From Edwardsiella anguillarum (GTDB taxonomy: Bacteria > Pseudomonadota > Gammaproteobacteria > Enterobacterales > Enterobacteriaceae): a stretch of DNA of 64,000 bases. The notes beneath the pieces are model-generated. The model was not told the DNA's origin. It searched no databases and worked only from the letters and a program-made list of their open reading frames with translations. Numbering within the stretch: position 1 is the first letter of the stretch; each line of letters starts with the position of its first letter. The position numbers were made by a program, and so were the translations under genes. This document shows, one piece after another, positions 35,584-44,196 of this stretch. The stretch lies in the NCBI RefSeq assembly GCF_008801815.1, contig NZ_VZOX01000016.1. One strand, given 5' to 3'.

Positions 35584-35784
35584 CGTCTTTTTCTCCAGAA
35601 ATGTCCCACGGGATGCGCTCAGTACGCCCGCGCTGGCGGTGTCATCGCACGCTTTCCACGCTACGTAAACGGCGCCGCGCGTTGGCGATGGATTCTTATA
35701 TCTAACGCGTTGTTAATCCAGTGGTCGGCGCAGTGGAATAAAACCAAACGCCAATAAATAAAATTAAATAATTGGAGAAATAAT

Positions 35785-36168
35785 ATGATTTACTGGATTT
35801 TCCTGGCATGTGCCATCGTGGCCGAAATTATTGGCACCCTTTCGATGAAATGGGCCAACGTCAGCGGGACGATGAGCGGCAATGTCGTCATGCTGCTGAT
35901 GGTGACCCTCTCTTATATTCTATTGGCCTTTGCGGTGAAGCGGGTCGCGCTGGGGGTGGCCTATGCCCTGTGGGAGGGGATTGGCATCCTGTTTATTACG
36001 CTGTTCAGCGTACTGTGGTTTGACGAGCCGATATCCGCGCTCAAGCTGAGCGGCCTGGGGTTGCTGGTGGGGGGGATCATCCTGCTGAAGTCCGGTACGG
36101 TGAAACAGAGACGCTCACCCTCCAGTTCGGTGACGGGGTCGACGGGGAGGAAACATGTCGTCGCTTGA
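35785..36168 (+). CDS. mdtJ: Spermidine exporter subunit MdtJ
   Basis: 127-residue small multidrug resistance protein with four hydrophobic segments (E. coli 121). The membrane-embedded Glu14 is the SMR proton/substrate site. With MdtI it forms a heteromeric spermidine exporter. GGAG precedes the ATG. The C-terminal tail after the fourth segment is a little longer than in E. coli and Ser/Arg-rich; it overlaps mdtI by 14 bases. Confidence 0.93.
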   Translation: MIYWIFLACAIVAEIIGTLSMKWANVSGTMSGNVVMLLMVTLSYILLAFAVKRVALGVAYALWEGIGILFITLFSVLWFDEPISALKLSGLGLLVGGIILLKSGTVKQRRSPSSSVTGSTGRKHVVA

Positions 36169-36484
36169 ATGGGTATACGGCGCCTGGCTAGCGCTGGCCG
36201 TGGCGCTGGAGATCGCGGCCAATATTCTGCTCAAATGGTCTGACGGTTTTCGCCGCCTGCTGCCGGGCGTACTGTCGCTGCTGGCCGTGCTGGCCGCCTT
36301 TGGCGCGTTGAGTCAGGCGGTAAAGGGGATTGAGCTGTCCGTCGCCTACGCCCTGTGGGGTGGCTTTGGCATTATGGCGACGATCGCGGCGGGCTGGGTG
36401 CTGTTTGGTCAGCGGCTAAACAGCAAGGGGTGGTGCGGACTGCTGCTGCTGCTGGCCGGTATGGCGGTGATTAAGCTGGCCTGA
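36155..36484 (+). CDS. mdtI: Spermidine exporter subunit MdtI
   Basis: 109 residues, as in E. coli. SMR-family membrane protein with four segments and the conserved Glu19 in the first. It works with MdtJ. The 14-base overlap with mdtJ implies translational coupling and matched stoichiometry. Confidence 0.93.
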   Translation: MSSLEWVYGAWLALAVALEIAANILLKWSDGFRRLLPGVLSLLAVLAAFGALSQAVKGIELSVAYALWGGFGIMATIAAGWVLFGQRLNSKGWCGLLLLLAGMAVIKLA

Positions 36485-36493
36485 ATTCCGGAG

Positions 36494-36517
36494 AACGGCC
36501 CGCTCGCGGGCCGTTTG
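36494..36517. terminator. Hairpin between mdtI and yoaB
   Basis: A perfect 10-bp inverted repeat AACGGCCCGC / GCGGGCCGTT with a two-base loop, between convergent mdtI and yoaB. The T tract is short (TTT), so efficiency is uncertain. Confidence 0.6.
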
Positions 36518-36518
36518 C

Positions 36519-36863
36519 TCAGCGGGCGGCGACGATCTTGATCTCTACCCGATACTGCGGGTGCATCAGCTTGGCCTGCACGGTACAGCGCACCGGCGCT
36601 TTACCAGGAACGACCCAGGCGTCCCAGGCGGCATTCATGGCCGCAAAGTCCGCACCGTCTGCCAGGAAAATGGTGGCATCAAGAATCCGGGTCTTATCGC
36701 TACCCAGCTGGCTGAGCAGCATGTCGATGGCGGCCAGCGCATTGGCGGTCTGCGCCGTCGCGTCGGCATCCAGGTTTTCCGGCACGCTGGTAAAGTAGAT
36801 GGTGTCGTTGAAGACGGTGGCATCAGACCAGCGCTGCTCCGGATTGATACGTTCGATAGACAT
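36519..36863 (-). CDS. yoaB: RidA/YjgF-family protein YoaB
   Basis: 114 residues, as in E. coli YoaB. RidA-like proteins form trimers; the archetype hydrolyses reactive enamine/imine intermediates from PLP enzymes. The Arg in APVRCTVQA is the conserved active-site arginine of RidA-type proteins. YoaB's own substrate is unknown. It is divergent from yoaA, as in E. coli. Confidence 0.9.
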   Translation of the reverse strand: MSIERINPEQRWSDATVFNDTIYFTSVPENLDADATAQTANALAAIDMLLSQLGSDKTRILDATIFLADGADFAAMNAAWDAWVVPGKAPVRCTVQAKLMHPQYRVEIKIVAAR

Positions 36864-37030
36864 AAATCTCGCCCTTAATAAGTGGTGGTGTCTGCGGCGA
36901 CAGTATACTCAAAAGCGTCGAGACTGTATCCCCCGCGCTCCCCGCGCCCTGTGCGATATGCGCAGGAGGATGGAGCTTGCGCCGCGGAGTTGGCATAATC
37001 CCCCCTTTACCCCTCTAGATGAGAGATGCC

Positions 37031-38971
37031 GTGGCCGATGATTTTGCCCCCGACGGGCTATTAACCCAGAGTATTCCCGGCTTCACCCCCCGGGAGGCCC
37101 AGCGTCAGATGGCGCAGGCGATCAGCGCGGTGATTGAGGCGCGAGGATCGTTGGTGGTGGAGGCCGGTACCGGCACCGGCAAGACCTTTGCCTATCTGGT
37201 GCCGGCGCTGCGCTGCGGCCATAAGGTGATCATTTCGACCGGCTCTAAGGCGCTGCAGGATCAGCTGTATAACCGCGATCTGCCGCTGATGAAGCGGGTG
37301 CTGAACTTTCAGGGGGCGACCGCGTTGCTGAAAGGGCGGGCCAACTACCTGTGCCCGGAGCGCTTGGAACAGCAGTCGTTGGCCGGTGGCGATATCGCCC
37401 CGGCGCTGCTGGCGGAGCTGATGCGGGTGCGCAGCTGGTCGTCGCAGACCGAGGATGGTGATATCAGCCACTGCCACGGGGTGGCTGAAGACAGCGCCGT
37501 CTGGCCGCTGGTGACCAGCAATAACGACAACTGCCTGGGCGGGGACTGCCCCCATTATAAAGCGTGCTACGTGGTTAAAGCGCGCCGCCGCGCCATGGAT
37601 GCCCAGGTCGTGGTGGTGAACCACCATCTGTTTTTGGCCGATCTGGTGGTCAAAGAGGGGGGCTTTGGCGAGCTGATCCCGGAGGCCGAGGTGACCATTT
37701 TTGATGAGGCGCACCAGGTCCCAGACATCGCCAGTCAATATTTTGGCCAGCAGCTTTCCAGCCGCCAGCTGCTGGATCTGGCGCGCGACATGATCATGGC
37801 GTACCGCACCGAGCTGCGAGACGTCGCCCAGTTGCAGAAAAGCGCCGATCTGCTGACCCAGCGCAGCCTCGATCTGCGTATCGTGCTGGGCGATCCCGGC
37901 TTTCGCGGCAACCTGCGCGATATTCTGGCGCAGGCCGAGGTGCGCCGCTCCCTGGTGCTGGTGGACGATGCGTTAGAGCTGTGCTATGACGTGATGAAGA
38001 TGTCGCTGGGCCGCTCGGCGCTGCTCGATGCCGCCTTTGAGCGCGCCACGCTGTACCGCAACCGCCTGAAGCGCCTTTCCGACGTTATGCAGCCCGGCTA
38101 CTCATACTGGTATGAGTGTACGCCGCGTCACTTCGTGTTGGCGCTGACGCCGCTGACGGTGGCGGAGAAATTCAGTGAGCTGATGTGCAGTAAGCCCGGT
38201 GCCTGGATTTTTACCTCGGCAACGCTGGCGGTGGAGGATGACGTCTCGCACTTCAGCGCGCGTTTGGGGCTGACGGCGGCGCAGAGCCTGCTGCTGCCTA
38301 GTCCCTTCGACTACGCCCACCAGGCGCTGCTGTGCGTGCCGCGCTTCCTGCCGCCCCCCAATCAGCGCGGTGCCGCCGCGCAGTTAGCGCAGATGCTGAC
38401 GCCGCTGATCGAGGCCAATAATGGCCGCTGTTTCTTTCTGTGTACCTCACACGCCATGATGCGCGGGCTGGCGCAGGTCTTTCGCGCCAGCCTCACGTTG
38501 CCGGTGCTGGTGCAGGGAGAGAGCGGAAAGTCCCGGCTGCTGGCCGACTTCATTGCCGCCGGCAACGCGCTGCTGGTGGCGACCGGCAGCTTCTGGGAGG
38601 GCGTGGACGTGCGCGGCGATACCCTGAGCTGCGTGATTATCGACAAGCTGCCCTTTACCGCGCCGGACGATCCGCTGCTCAAGGCCCGGATGGAGGATTG
38701 CCGTCTGCGCGGGGGCGATCCCTTTACCCAGGTGCAGTTGCCCGATGCGGTGATCACCCTGAAGCAGGGGGTAGGGCGTTTAATCCGCGACAGCCGCGAT
38801 CGCGGAGCCATCATTATCTGCGACAGCCGTCTGGTGATGCGCCCCTATGGCGAGGTGTTCCTGCGCAGCCTGCCGCCTGCGCCGCGCACCCGCGATCTGG
38901 CGCGGGTCATCGACTTTCTCCGCGCCGCGCCAAGCGCGGCGTCGGCAGAGGGAGAGGGAGAGGCGAATTGA
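37031..38971 (+). CDS. yoaA: XPD/DinG-type DNA helicase YoaA
   Basis: 646 residues as called (E. coli 636). Superfamily 2 helicase related to XPD and DinG. Walker A is EAGTGTGKT, the DEAH box FDEAHQ, and motif VI is QGVGRLIRD. The four cysteines in NYLCPERLE and DNCLGGDCPHYKAC are positioned as Fe-S ligands. E. coli YoaA associates with HolC in replication repair. The GTG at 37031 is preferred: it has a GAGAG site upstream and matches the E. coli N-terminus; an ATG four codons earlier lacks a ribosome site. Confidence 0.94.
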   Translation: MADDFAPDGLLTQSIPGFTPREAQRQMAQAISAVIEARGSLVVEAGTGTGKTFAYLVPALRCGHKVIISTGSKALQDQLYNRDLPLMKRVLNFQGATALLKGRANYLCPERLEQQSLAGGDIAPALLAELMRVRSWSSQTEDGDISHCHGVAEDSAVWPLVTSNNDNCLGGDCPHYKACYVVKARRRAMDAQVVVVNHHLFLADLVVKEGGFGELIPEAEVTIFDEAHQVPDIASQYFGQQLSSRQLLDLARDMIMAYRTELRDVAQLQKSADLLTQRSLDLRIVLGDPGFRGNLRDILAQAEVRRSLVLVDDALELCYDVMKMSLGRSALLDAAFERATLYRNRLKRLSDVMQPGYSYWYECTPRHFVLALTPLTVAEKFSELMCSKPGAWIFTSATLAVEDDVSHFSARLGLTAAQSLLLPSPFDYAHQALLCVPRFLPPPNQRGAAAQLAQMLTPLIEANNGRCFFLCTSHAMMRGLAQVFRASLTLPVLVQGESGKSRLLADFIAAGNALLVATGSFWEGVDVRGDTLSCVIIDKLPFTAPDDPLLKARMEDCRLRGGDPFTQVQLPDAVITLKQGVGRLIRDSRDRGAIIICDSRLVMRPYGEVFLRSLPPAPRTRDLARVIDFLRAAPSAASAEGEGEAN

Positions 38972-39044
38972 GAAACACAGGGTTAAGGGGCTGTGTTATT
39001 ATTCTGCCCATTGATAATTCATTTCTTTTCTTGCCGAGGTTGGC

Positions 39045-39746
39045 ATGCCCACGCGAATTTTAGCGATTGATACCGCAACGGAAGCCTGTTCCGTTGCCCT
39101 GTGGAATAACGGTGAGTCTCTGGCGCTGTTTGAGATCTGTCCACGTGAACACACCCAGCGTATCCTGCCGATGGTGCAGCAGATCCTGGCCGAGGCGGGG
39201 GTGACGCTGGCCGAGCTGGATGCGCTGGCCTTTGGCCGCGGGCCGGGCAGCTTTACCGGCGTGCGTATCGGCGTGGGGATCGCCCAGGGGCTGGCGCTGG
39301 GCGCCGGGCTGCCGATGATCGGTGTCTCCACGCTGGCGACGATGGCGCAGGGCGCCTGGCGCTGTACGGCGGAGAGCCGGGTCGTGAGCGCGATCGATGC
39401 GCGGATGGGCGAGGTTTATTGGGGGGAGTACTGTCGCGATAGCGCCGGCGTCTGGCACGGCGGCGCCAGCGAGGCGGTGCTTAACCCACAGCAGGCGGGC
39501 GCCCGTTTGGCCGCGCTGCAGGGAGAGTGGGCGACGGTCGGTACCGGCTGGCAGACCTATCCCGACCTGGCGCAGGACGTGGGCCTTACGCTGCGCGACG
39601 GGCAAATGCTGCTGCCTCATGCCGAAGATATGCTGCCGCTGGCGCTGCACGCCTGGCAGGCAGGGGAGACGGTGGCGGTGGAGCAGGCGCAGCCGATCTA
39701 TCTGCGCAATGAGGTGACCTGGAAGAAATTGCCGGGGCGCGGCTAG
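39045..39746 (+). CDS. tsaB: tRNA t6A synthesis protein TsaB
   Basis: 233 residues (E. coli 231). ASKHA-fold partner of TsaD in making N6-threonylcarbamoyladenosine at position 37 of ANN-decoding tRNAs. ILAIDTATEACSVAL and GRGPGSFTGVRIG are family signatures. It lacks the TsaD metal ligands, as expected, and acts as a scaffold. It lies 73 bases after yoaA. Confidence 0.95.
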   Translation: MPTRILAIDTATEACSVALWNNGESLALFEICPREHTQRILPMVQQILAEAGVTLAELDALAFGRGPGSFTGVRIGVGIAQGLALGAGLPMIGVSTLATMAQGAWRCTAESRVVSAIDARMGEVYWGEYCRDSAGVWHGGASEAVLNPQQAGARLAALQGEWATVGTGWQTYPDLAQDVGLTLRDGQMLLPHAEDMLPLALHAWQAGETVAVEQAQPIYLRNEVTWKKLPGRG

Positions 39747-39852
39747 CCGCGCCCCGGGGAACCCGGCGCTGAACGGCGGGTCAAAGAGAGTAGGTGCCGC
39801 CAACGGCGGACATATCGCGCCGTCGCCTTGGGTACGGCATAAGGGGAGCGTA

Positions 39853-40455
39853 ATGATGCGGATAAAGATGAAGTGCATCGCCGGGGCAGCCGCTGCGCTG
39901 CTGCTGGCCGGGTGTGTGAGCGTTCCGGCGTCCGTGCGTGGCACCTCGCCGACGCCGCAGCAGAACTTTGCGGCGGTGCATAATGCGCCGGATTTATACG
40001 TCGGCCAGGAGTCCCGCTTCGGCGGCACGGTGGTCAGCGTCACCAACAAAAAAGAGGCTAGCTACCTGGAGATCGCCGTGATGCCGCTGGACAGCGGCGC
40101 CCGACCGATTCTGGGGCAGCCGGTGCTGGGGCGCATTCTGGCCAAAAGCCGCGTCTTTCTCGACCCGATCAACTTTAATCACCAGCTGGTGACGGTGGTC
40201 GGACCGCTGACCGGCAGCGTAGAGGGAAAGATCGGCCAGACGCCCTATAATTTTGTCACCATGGATATCGGCGGCTATCAGCGTTGGCAGGTCGATCAGC
40301 AGGTAATTATGCCGCCGCAGCCGATCGGCCCCGGCCCCTGGGGCTATGATCCCTATTGGCGCCGCCCTTACTGGGGGCCGGGCTTCGGCCCGGGCTGGGG
40401 CTGGTATGCTCCGATGCCGGCACGGATTGAAAACGTCGTGGTGCCGCAGCCTTAG
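39853..40455 (+). CDS. yeaY: Slp-family outer-membrane lipoprotein YeaY
   Basis: 200 residues. A short signal peptide ends in the lipobox LLAGC, followed by the Slp-type domain (SPTPQQNF, YVGQESRFGGTVVSV, VTVVGPLTG). The C-terminal 40 residues are rich in Pro, Gly, Trp and Tyr. Slp/YeaY lipoproteins are stress-associated outer-membrane proteins of unknown action. GGGGAG precedes the ATG. It follows tsaB, as in E. coli. Confidence 0.9.
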   Translation: MMRIKMKCIAGAAAALLLAGCVSVPASVRGTSPTPQQNFAAVHNAPDLYVGQESRFGGTVVSVTNKKEASYLEIAVMPLDSGARPILGQPVLGRILAKSRVFLDPINFNHQLVTVVGPLTGSVEGKIGQTPYNFVTMDIGGYQRWQVDQQVIMPPQPIGPGPWGYDPYWRRPYWGPGFGPGWGWYAPMPARIENVVVPQP

Positions 40456-40528
40456 CGGCGCGTAGATTGCGCAAAGCCTGCGCGTTTGCGCGTTAAAAGC
40501 GGACAAAGTCGGGGACGGCGGGCAGATT

Positions 40529-40558
40529 TTGGTGTCATTGGCGCCCGTCAGGTATAAA
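40529..40558 (+). promoter_or_regulatory. Predicted promoter upstream of fadD
   Basis: TTGGTG at 40529-40534 and TATAAA at 40553-40558, spacer 18. Transcription would start near 40566. Confidence 0.5.
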
Positions 40559-40565
40559 ATAACAC

Positions 40566-40646
40566 GCTGCCTGCCGTCCGCGCGCTGCGTGTGGATGCGC
40601 CGGCTGCGAACAAAGAAACCCCGCCCTGCGGGGTTATTTGTTTTTT
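40566..40646 (+). ncRNA. Possible short RNA or attenuated fadD leader
   Basis: The interval between the predicted promoter and the intrinsic terminator would give an RNA of about 80 bases ending in a GC hairpin and U-rich tail, the usual shape of an Hfq-binding small RNA. It could equally be an attenuated fadD leader, or the terminator could simply serve yeaY. Confidence 0.3.
40617..40646 (+). terminator. Intrinsic terminator between yeaY and fadD
   Basis: 8-bp stem AACCCCGC / GCGGGGTT with CCT loop, followed by ATTTG and six T. Confidence 0.82.
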
Positions 40647-40759
40647 AATGCCAGGAGGGCATATTCGACAGCGCTATCGCCCGTTCGATACGCGTGGCAC
40701 CGCCCGCGCGGGGCGATATTCGTACCCCTCATACAGATAAGAAACACGGGAGAAGCGCC

Positions 40760-42439
40760 TTGGAAAAGGTTTGGCTTAAACGCTATCCGGTAGATGTGCC
40801 GGCGGAAATCAATCCGGATCATTACGCCTCGCTGGTGGACATGTTTGAACACGCGGTAGCACGCTACGCGGATCAGCCTGCGTTCATCAATATGGGACAG
40901 GTAATGACCTTCCGCAAACTGGAGGAGCGCAGCCGCGCCTTTGCCGCCTACCTGCAAAACGGTCTTGGGCTGCAGAAAGGCGATCGCGTCGCGCTGATGA
41001 TGCCTAACCTGCTGCAGTATCCGATCGCGCTGTTCGGCATCCTGCGCGCCGGGATGGTGGCGGTTAACGTCAACCCGCTGTATACCCCGCGCGAGCTGGA
41101 ACACCAGCTGAATGACAGCGGCGCCAGCGCGATTGTCATCGTCTCCAACTTTGCCCATACCCTGGAAAAGGTGGTGTTCTCGACCCAGGTTCGCCACGTG
41201 ATCCTGACGCGGATGGGCGATCAGCTGCCGGCGGCGAAGGGCACGCTGGTTAACTTTGTGGTCAAGTACATCAAGCGTCTGGTGCCTAAATATAATCTGC
41301 CGGACGCGATCTCGTTCCGCCGTGCGCTGCAGCGCGGGCGCCGCATGCAGTACGTTAAGCCGGATATCGTCAACGATGATTTGGCCTTTCTGCAATATAC
41401 CGGCGGTACGACCGGCGTCGCCAAGGGGGCGATGCTGACCCACCGCAATATGCAGGCGAATCTGGAGCAGGCCAAGGCGGCGTATAGCCCGCTGCTGAAG
41501 GTGGGCCATGAAATGGTGGTTACGGCGCTGCCGCTCTACCACGTTTTTGCCCTGACGGTAAACTGCCTGCTGTTTATTGAGCTGGGCGGCCGCAATCTGC
41601 TGATCACCAATCCGCGCGATATTCCAGGCATGGTGCGCGAGCTGAGTCGCTATCCGTTCACGGCGTTGACCGGGGTGAATACGCTGTTTAACGCACTGCT
41701 GCACAATGAAGACTTCCGCGAGCTGGACTTCTCATCGCTGCGGCTGTCGGTGGGCGGCGGGATGCCGGTGCAACAGGCGGTAGCCGAACGCTGGGAACAG
41801 CTGACCGGTCACCATTTACTGGAGGGCTACGGGCTGACCGAGTGTTCGCCGCTGGTGGCGGGGAATCCCTACGATCTGAAGCGCTACAGCGGTAGCATCG
41901 GGTTGCCGGTACCGTCGACGGATGTCCGTTTGGTGGATGACGAAGGCCGTGAGGTCACGCAGGGGGAGGCGGGAGAGCTGCAGGTGCGCGGCCCACAGGT
42001 TATGCGTGGCTACTGGCAGCGTCCAGAGGCAACGGAAGAGATCATGCGTGACGGTTGGCTGGCCACCGGCGATGTCTGTACCATGGATGAGCAGGGCTTT
42101 TTACGCATCGTCGATCGCAAGAAGGATATGATCCTGGTCTCCGGATTTAACGTGTATCCCAATGAGATTGAAGAGGTGGTAGCGCTGCATCCCAAGGTGT
42201 TGGAGTGCGCGGCCATCGGTGTTCCCAGCGAAAGCTCGGGAGAGATGGTCAAGGTGTGCGTGGTGAAGCGCGACCCTAGCCTGACCCGCGATGAGCTGGT
42301 AAGCCACTGTCGCCGTCACCTGACCGGCTATAAGGTGCCGAAGCAGGTGGTGTTTTATACGGAGCTGCCCAAGAGCAACGTGGGTAAGATTTTACGCCGG
42401 ACGCTGCGCGAAGCACGGGCGGCAGATGACAAACGGTAG
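40760..42439 (+). CDS. fadD: Long-chain fatty acid-CoA ligase FadD
   Basis: 559 residues (E. coli 561). Membrane-associated enzyme that activates long-chain fatty acids to acyl-CoA, coupling uptake to beta-oxidation and producing the FadR ligand. The AMP-binding motif is YTGGTTGVAKGAML, and the FadD-specific end DELVSHCRRHLTGYKVPK is present. The start is TTG at 40760, with GGGAGA upstream, giving MEKVWLKRYPVDVP; E. coli fadD also uses TTG. The frame extends upstream to an ATG without family similarity. Confidence 0.95.
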   Translation: MEKVWLKRYPVDVPAEINPDHYASLVDMFEHAVARYADQPAFINMGQVMTFRKLEERSRAFAAYLQNGLGLQKGDRVALMMPNLLQYPIALFGILRAGMVAVNVNPLYTPRELEHQLNDSGASAIVIVSNFAHTLEKVVFSTQVRHVILTRMGDQLPAAKGTLVNFVVKYIKRLVPKYNLPDAISFRRALQRGRRMQYVKPDIVNDDLAFLQYTGGTTGVAKGAMLTHRNMQANLEQAKAAYSPLLKVGHEMVVTALPLYHVFALTVNCLLFIELGGRNLLITNPRDIPGMVRELSRYPFTALTGVNTLFNALLHNEDFRELDFSSLRLSVGGGMPVQQAVAERWEQLTGHHLLEGYGLTECSPLVAGNPYDLKRYSGSIGLPVPSTDVRLVDDEGREVTQGEAGELQVRGPQVMRGYWQRPEATEEIMRDGWLATGDVCTMDEQGFLRIVDRKKDMILVSGFNVYPNEIEEVVALHPKVLECAAIGVPSESSGEMVKVCVVKRDPSLTRDELVSHCRRHLTGYKVPKQVVFYTELPKSNVGKILRRTLREARAADDKR

Positions 42440-42477
42440 CCTCGACGCGTACCCTGTCTCTGGTTGTTGATAGCGGG

Positions 42478-42511
42478 GCGCCGGCGTAGCCGTCGGCGCA
42501 CTGTTTTTTTT
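42478..42511 (+). terminator. Terminator after fadD, with U8 run ahead of rnd
   Basis: 9-bp stem GCGCCGGCG / CGTCGGCGC (one G-T wobble), then ACTG and eight T. In E. coli an eight-U run upstream of rnd has been reported as necessary for rnd translation; here the U8 is part of a terminator-like structure about 65 bases before the rnd ATG. Confidence 0.7.
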
Positions 42512-42575
42512 GGGCGGGGTGATGCGAGACCGCCCGTTCACGTCTTGCTGCGGCAGGCGTTTTAATGAGATTATA

Positions 42576-43691
42576 ATGCTAAAGTATCAGTTAATTACCT
42601 CCAGCAGCGCGCTGAAAGAGGTCTGTGAACGCGCCAGCGCCTGCCCGTATATCGCGCTGGATACGGAGTTTGTCCGCACCCGTACCTACTATCCCCAGCT
42701 GGGGCTGGTGCAGCTGTATGACGGTGAGACGCTGTCGCTCATCGATCCGCTGCCGATCTCCGACTGGCAGCCGTTTGTCGATCTGCTGCGTAACCCGCAG
42801 GTCGTCAAACTGCTGCACGCCGGCAGCGAAGATCTGGAGGTCTTCCTGCATGATTTCCAGACTCTGCCTCAGCCGCTGATCGACACGCAGATCCTGGCCG
42901 CTTTTACCGGCCGCCCGCTCTCCAGCGGCTTTGCCGCCATGGTCAGCGCCTACCAGCAGGTCGATCTGGACAAGAGCGAGTCGCGCACCGACTGGCTGGC
43001 CCGTCCGCTCAGTGAGCGTCAGTGTGACTATGCCGCGGCAGACGTCTATTACCTGTTGCCGATGGCGCATAAGCTGCTGGCCGAGGTTGAGGCCTGCGGC
43101 TGGCTGCCGGCGGCGCTCGACGAATGTCAGGCCCTGTGCCGCCGCCGCGCCGAGACGGTGGAGCCGGCGCTGGCCTACCGGGAGATGACCAATGCCTGGC
43201 AGCTGCGTCCGCGTCAGCTGGCCTGTTTGCAACTGCTGGGTGAGTGGCGCCTGAATCAGGCCCGCACTCGCGATATGGCGGTGAACTTCGTGGTGCGTGA
43301 GGAGAGCCTGTGGCTGGTGGCGCGCTACATGCCGGGCTCGATGGCCGAGCTGAGCGAAATCGGCGTCAGCGGGCCGGAGATCCGTTATCACGGTAAGGCG
43401 CTGCTGGAGATCGTCGAGCGTGCCGCCGCGCTGGAGGAGGCGCAGCTGCCGCCCGCCGTCGAGCGTCTGATCGACCATCCGGGCTACAAGCAGGCGTTTA
43501 AGCATATTAAGACGCTGGTGCAGCAGGTGGCGGAGCAGCGGGGACTGACGGCGGAGCTGCTGGCGTCTCGGCGCCAGATCAATCAGCTGCTGAGCGTGCA
43601 GTGGCAGCTGAAGACGGAGCAGCCAGAGCTGCTGAGCGGCTGGCGCGGCCAGCTGTTGGCCGATGGGCTGAATGGCGTACTGAAAAAATAG
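42576..43691 (+). CDS. rnd: Ribonuclease D
   Basis: 371 residues (E. coli 375). DEDDy-type 3'-5' exoribonuclease that trims tRNA 3' ends. Exo I is IALDTEFVRTRT, Exo II is around HAGSEDLEVF, and Exo III YAAADVYYLLP supplies the catalytic Tyr and Asp. Two HRDC domains follow. The start at 42576 is ATG (E. coli uses UUG), with a weak ribosome site. Confidence 0.95.
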   Translation: MLKYQLITSSSALKEVCERASACPYIALDTEFVRTRTYYPQLGLVQLYDGETLSLIDPLPISDWQPFVDLLRNPQVVKLLHAGSEDLEVFLHDFQTLPQPLIDTQILAAFTGRPLSSGFAAMVSAYQQVDLDKSESRTDWLARPLSERQCDYAAADVYYLLPMAHKLLAEVEACGWLPAALDECQALCRRRAETVEPALAYREMTNAWQLRPRQLACLQLLGEWRLNQARTRDMAVNFVVREESLWLVARYMPGSMAELSEIGVSGPEIRYHGKALLEIVERAAALEEAQLPPAVERLIDHPGYKQAFKHIKTLVQQVAEQRGLTAELLASRRQINQLLSVQWQLKTEQPELLSGWRGQLLADGLNGVLKK

Positions 43692-43709
43692 CGTGCGCCG
43701 GCGCTAAAT

Positions 43710-43739
43710 AATAAAGGCAGCCTTAGCGCTGCCTTTATT
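43710..43739 (+). terminator. Hairpin after rnd
   Basis: 12-bp inverted repeat AATAAAGGCAGC / GCTGCCTTTATT with a 6-base loop and a broken T-rich tail. Confidence 0.75.
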
Positions 43740-43923
43740 GTATTGGTGAGCTGGGGTGTAGGATAAAACAAAATTTATTCATTTTATCGAACGGATAATC
43801 TGCGCCGTAGCATAATAATCAGATTATTCTGTAAGTACGTCGTCATAATAAACAGACGATTGTCATTTATCTGTTTATTTATACAGTTGTCCCCTTAATA
43901 AATAAGGGAACAGCGCCTATTGC

Positions 43924-44193
43924 TCATTTCGCTGCTTCTTCGTTTTCCGGCAATGTGACATTAAGCTCCAGAACCGAAATATCATCCCCTTTCTGTTCCA
44001 ACTGTACGCTGACCATTTCCGGATCGATCTGTACATATTTACAGATAACCGCCAGCAGGTCGCGCTTCAATTGAGGAAGATAGTGGGGCTCACTGTCTCC
44101 CCGGCGCCGCTCCGCGACGATGATCTGCAGCCGTTCCTTGGCGATATTGGCTGTCGTTTTTTTGCGCGACAGAAAAAAATCAAGTAATGCCAT
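43924..44193 (-). CDS. minE: Division-site topology protein MinE
   Basis: 89 residues (E. coli 88). The N-terminal membrane-targeting and MinD-activating segment (MALLDFFLSRKKTTANIAKERLQ) is followed by the dimeric topological-specificity domain. It stimulates MinD ATPase and drives pole-to-pole oscillation. Last gene of minCDE, three bases after minD. The 230 bases beyond it, towards rnd, are AT-rich, with a weak CCCTTA / TAAGGG hairpin at 43892-43908 and no gene. Confidence 0.96.
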   Translation of the reverse strand: MALLDFFLSRKKTTANIAKERLQIIVAERRRGDSEPHYLPQLKRDLLAVICKYVQIDPEMVSVQLEQKGDDISVLELNVTLPENEEAAK

Positions 44194-44196
44194 GTC

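Larger units (their letters stand above)
40456..40759. other. yeaY-fadD spacer
   Basis: This 304-base gap holds a promoter-like pair at 40529-40558, an intrinsic terminator at 40617-40646 and then the AT-rich run-in to fadD. No FadR box was recognised by eye. Confidence 0.5.

Noticed and set aside
43740..43923. AT-rich spacer between rnd and minE as a possible small RNA locus
   Set aside because: Short inverted repeats exist, but no promoter and terminator pair could be assembled.
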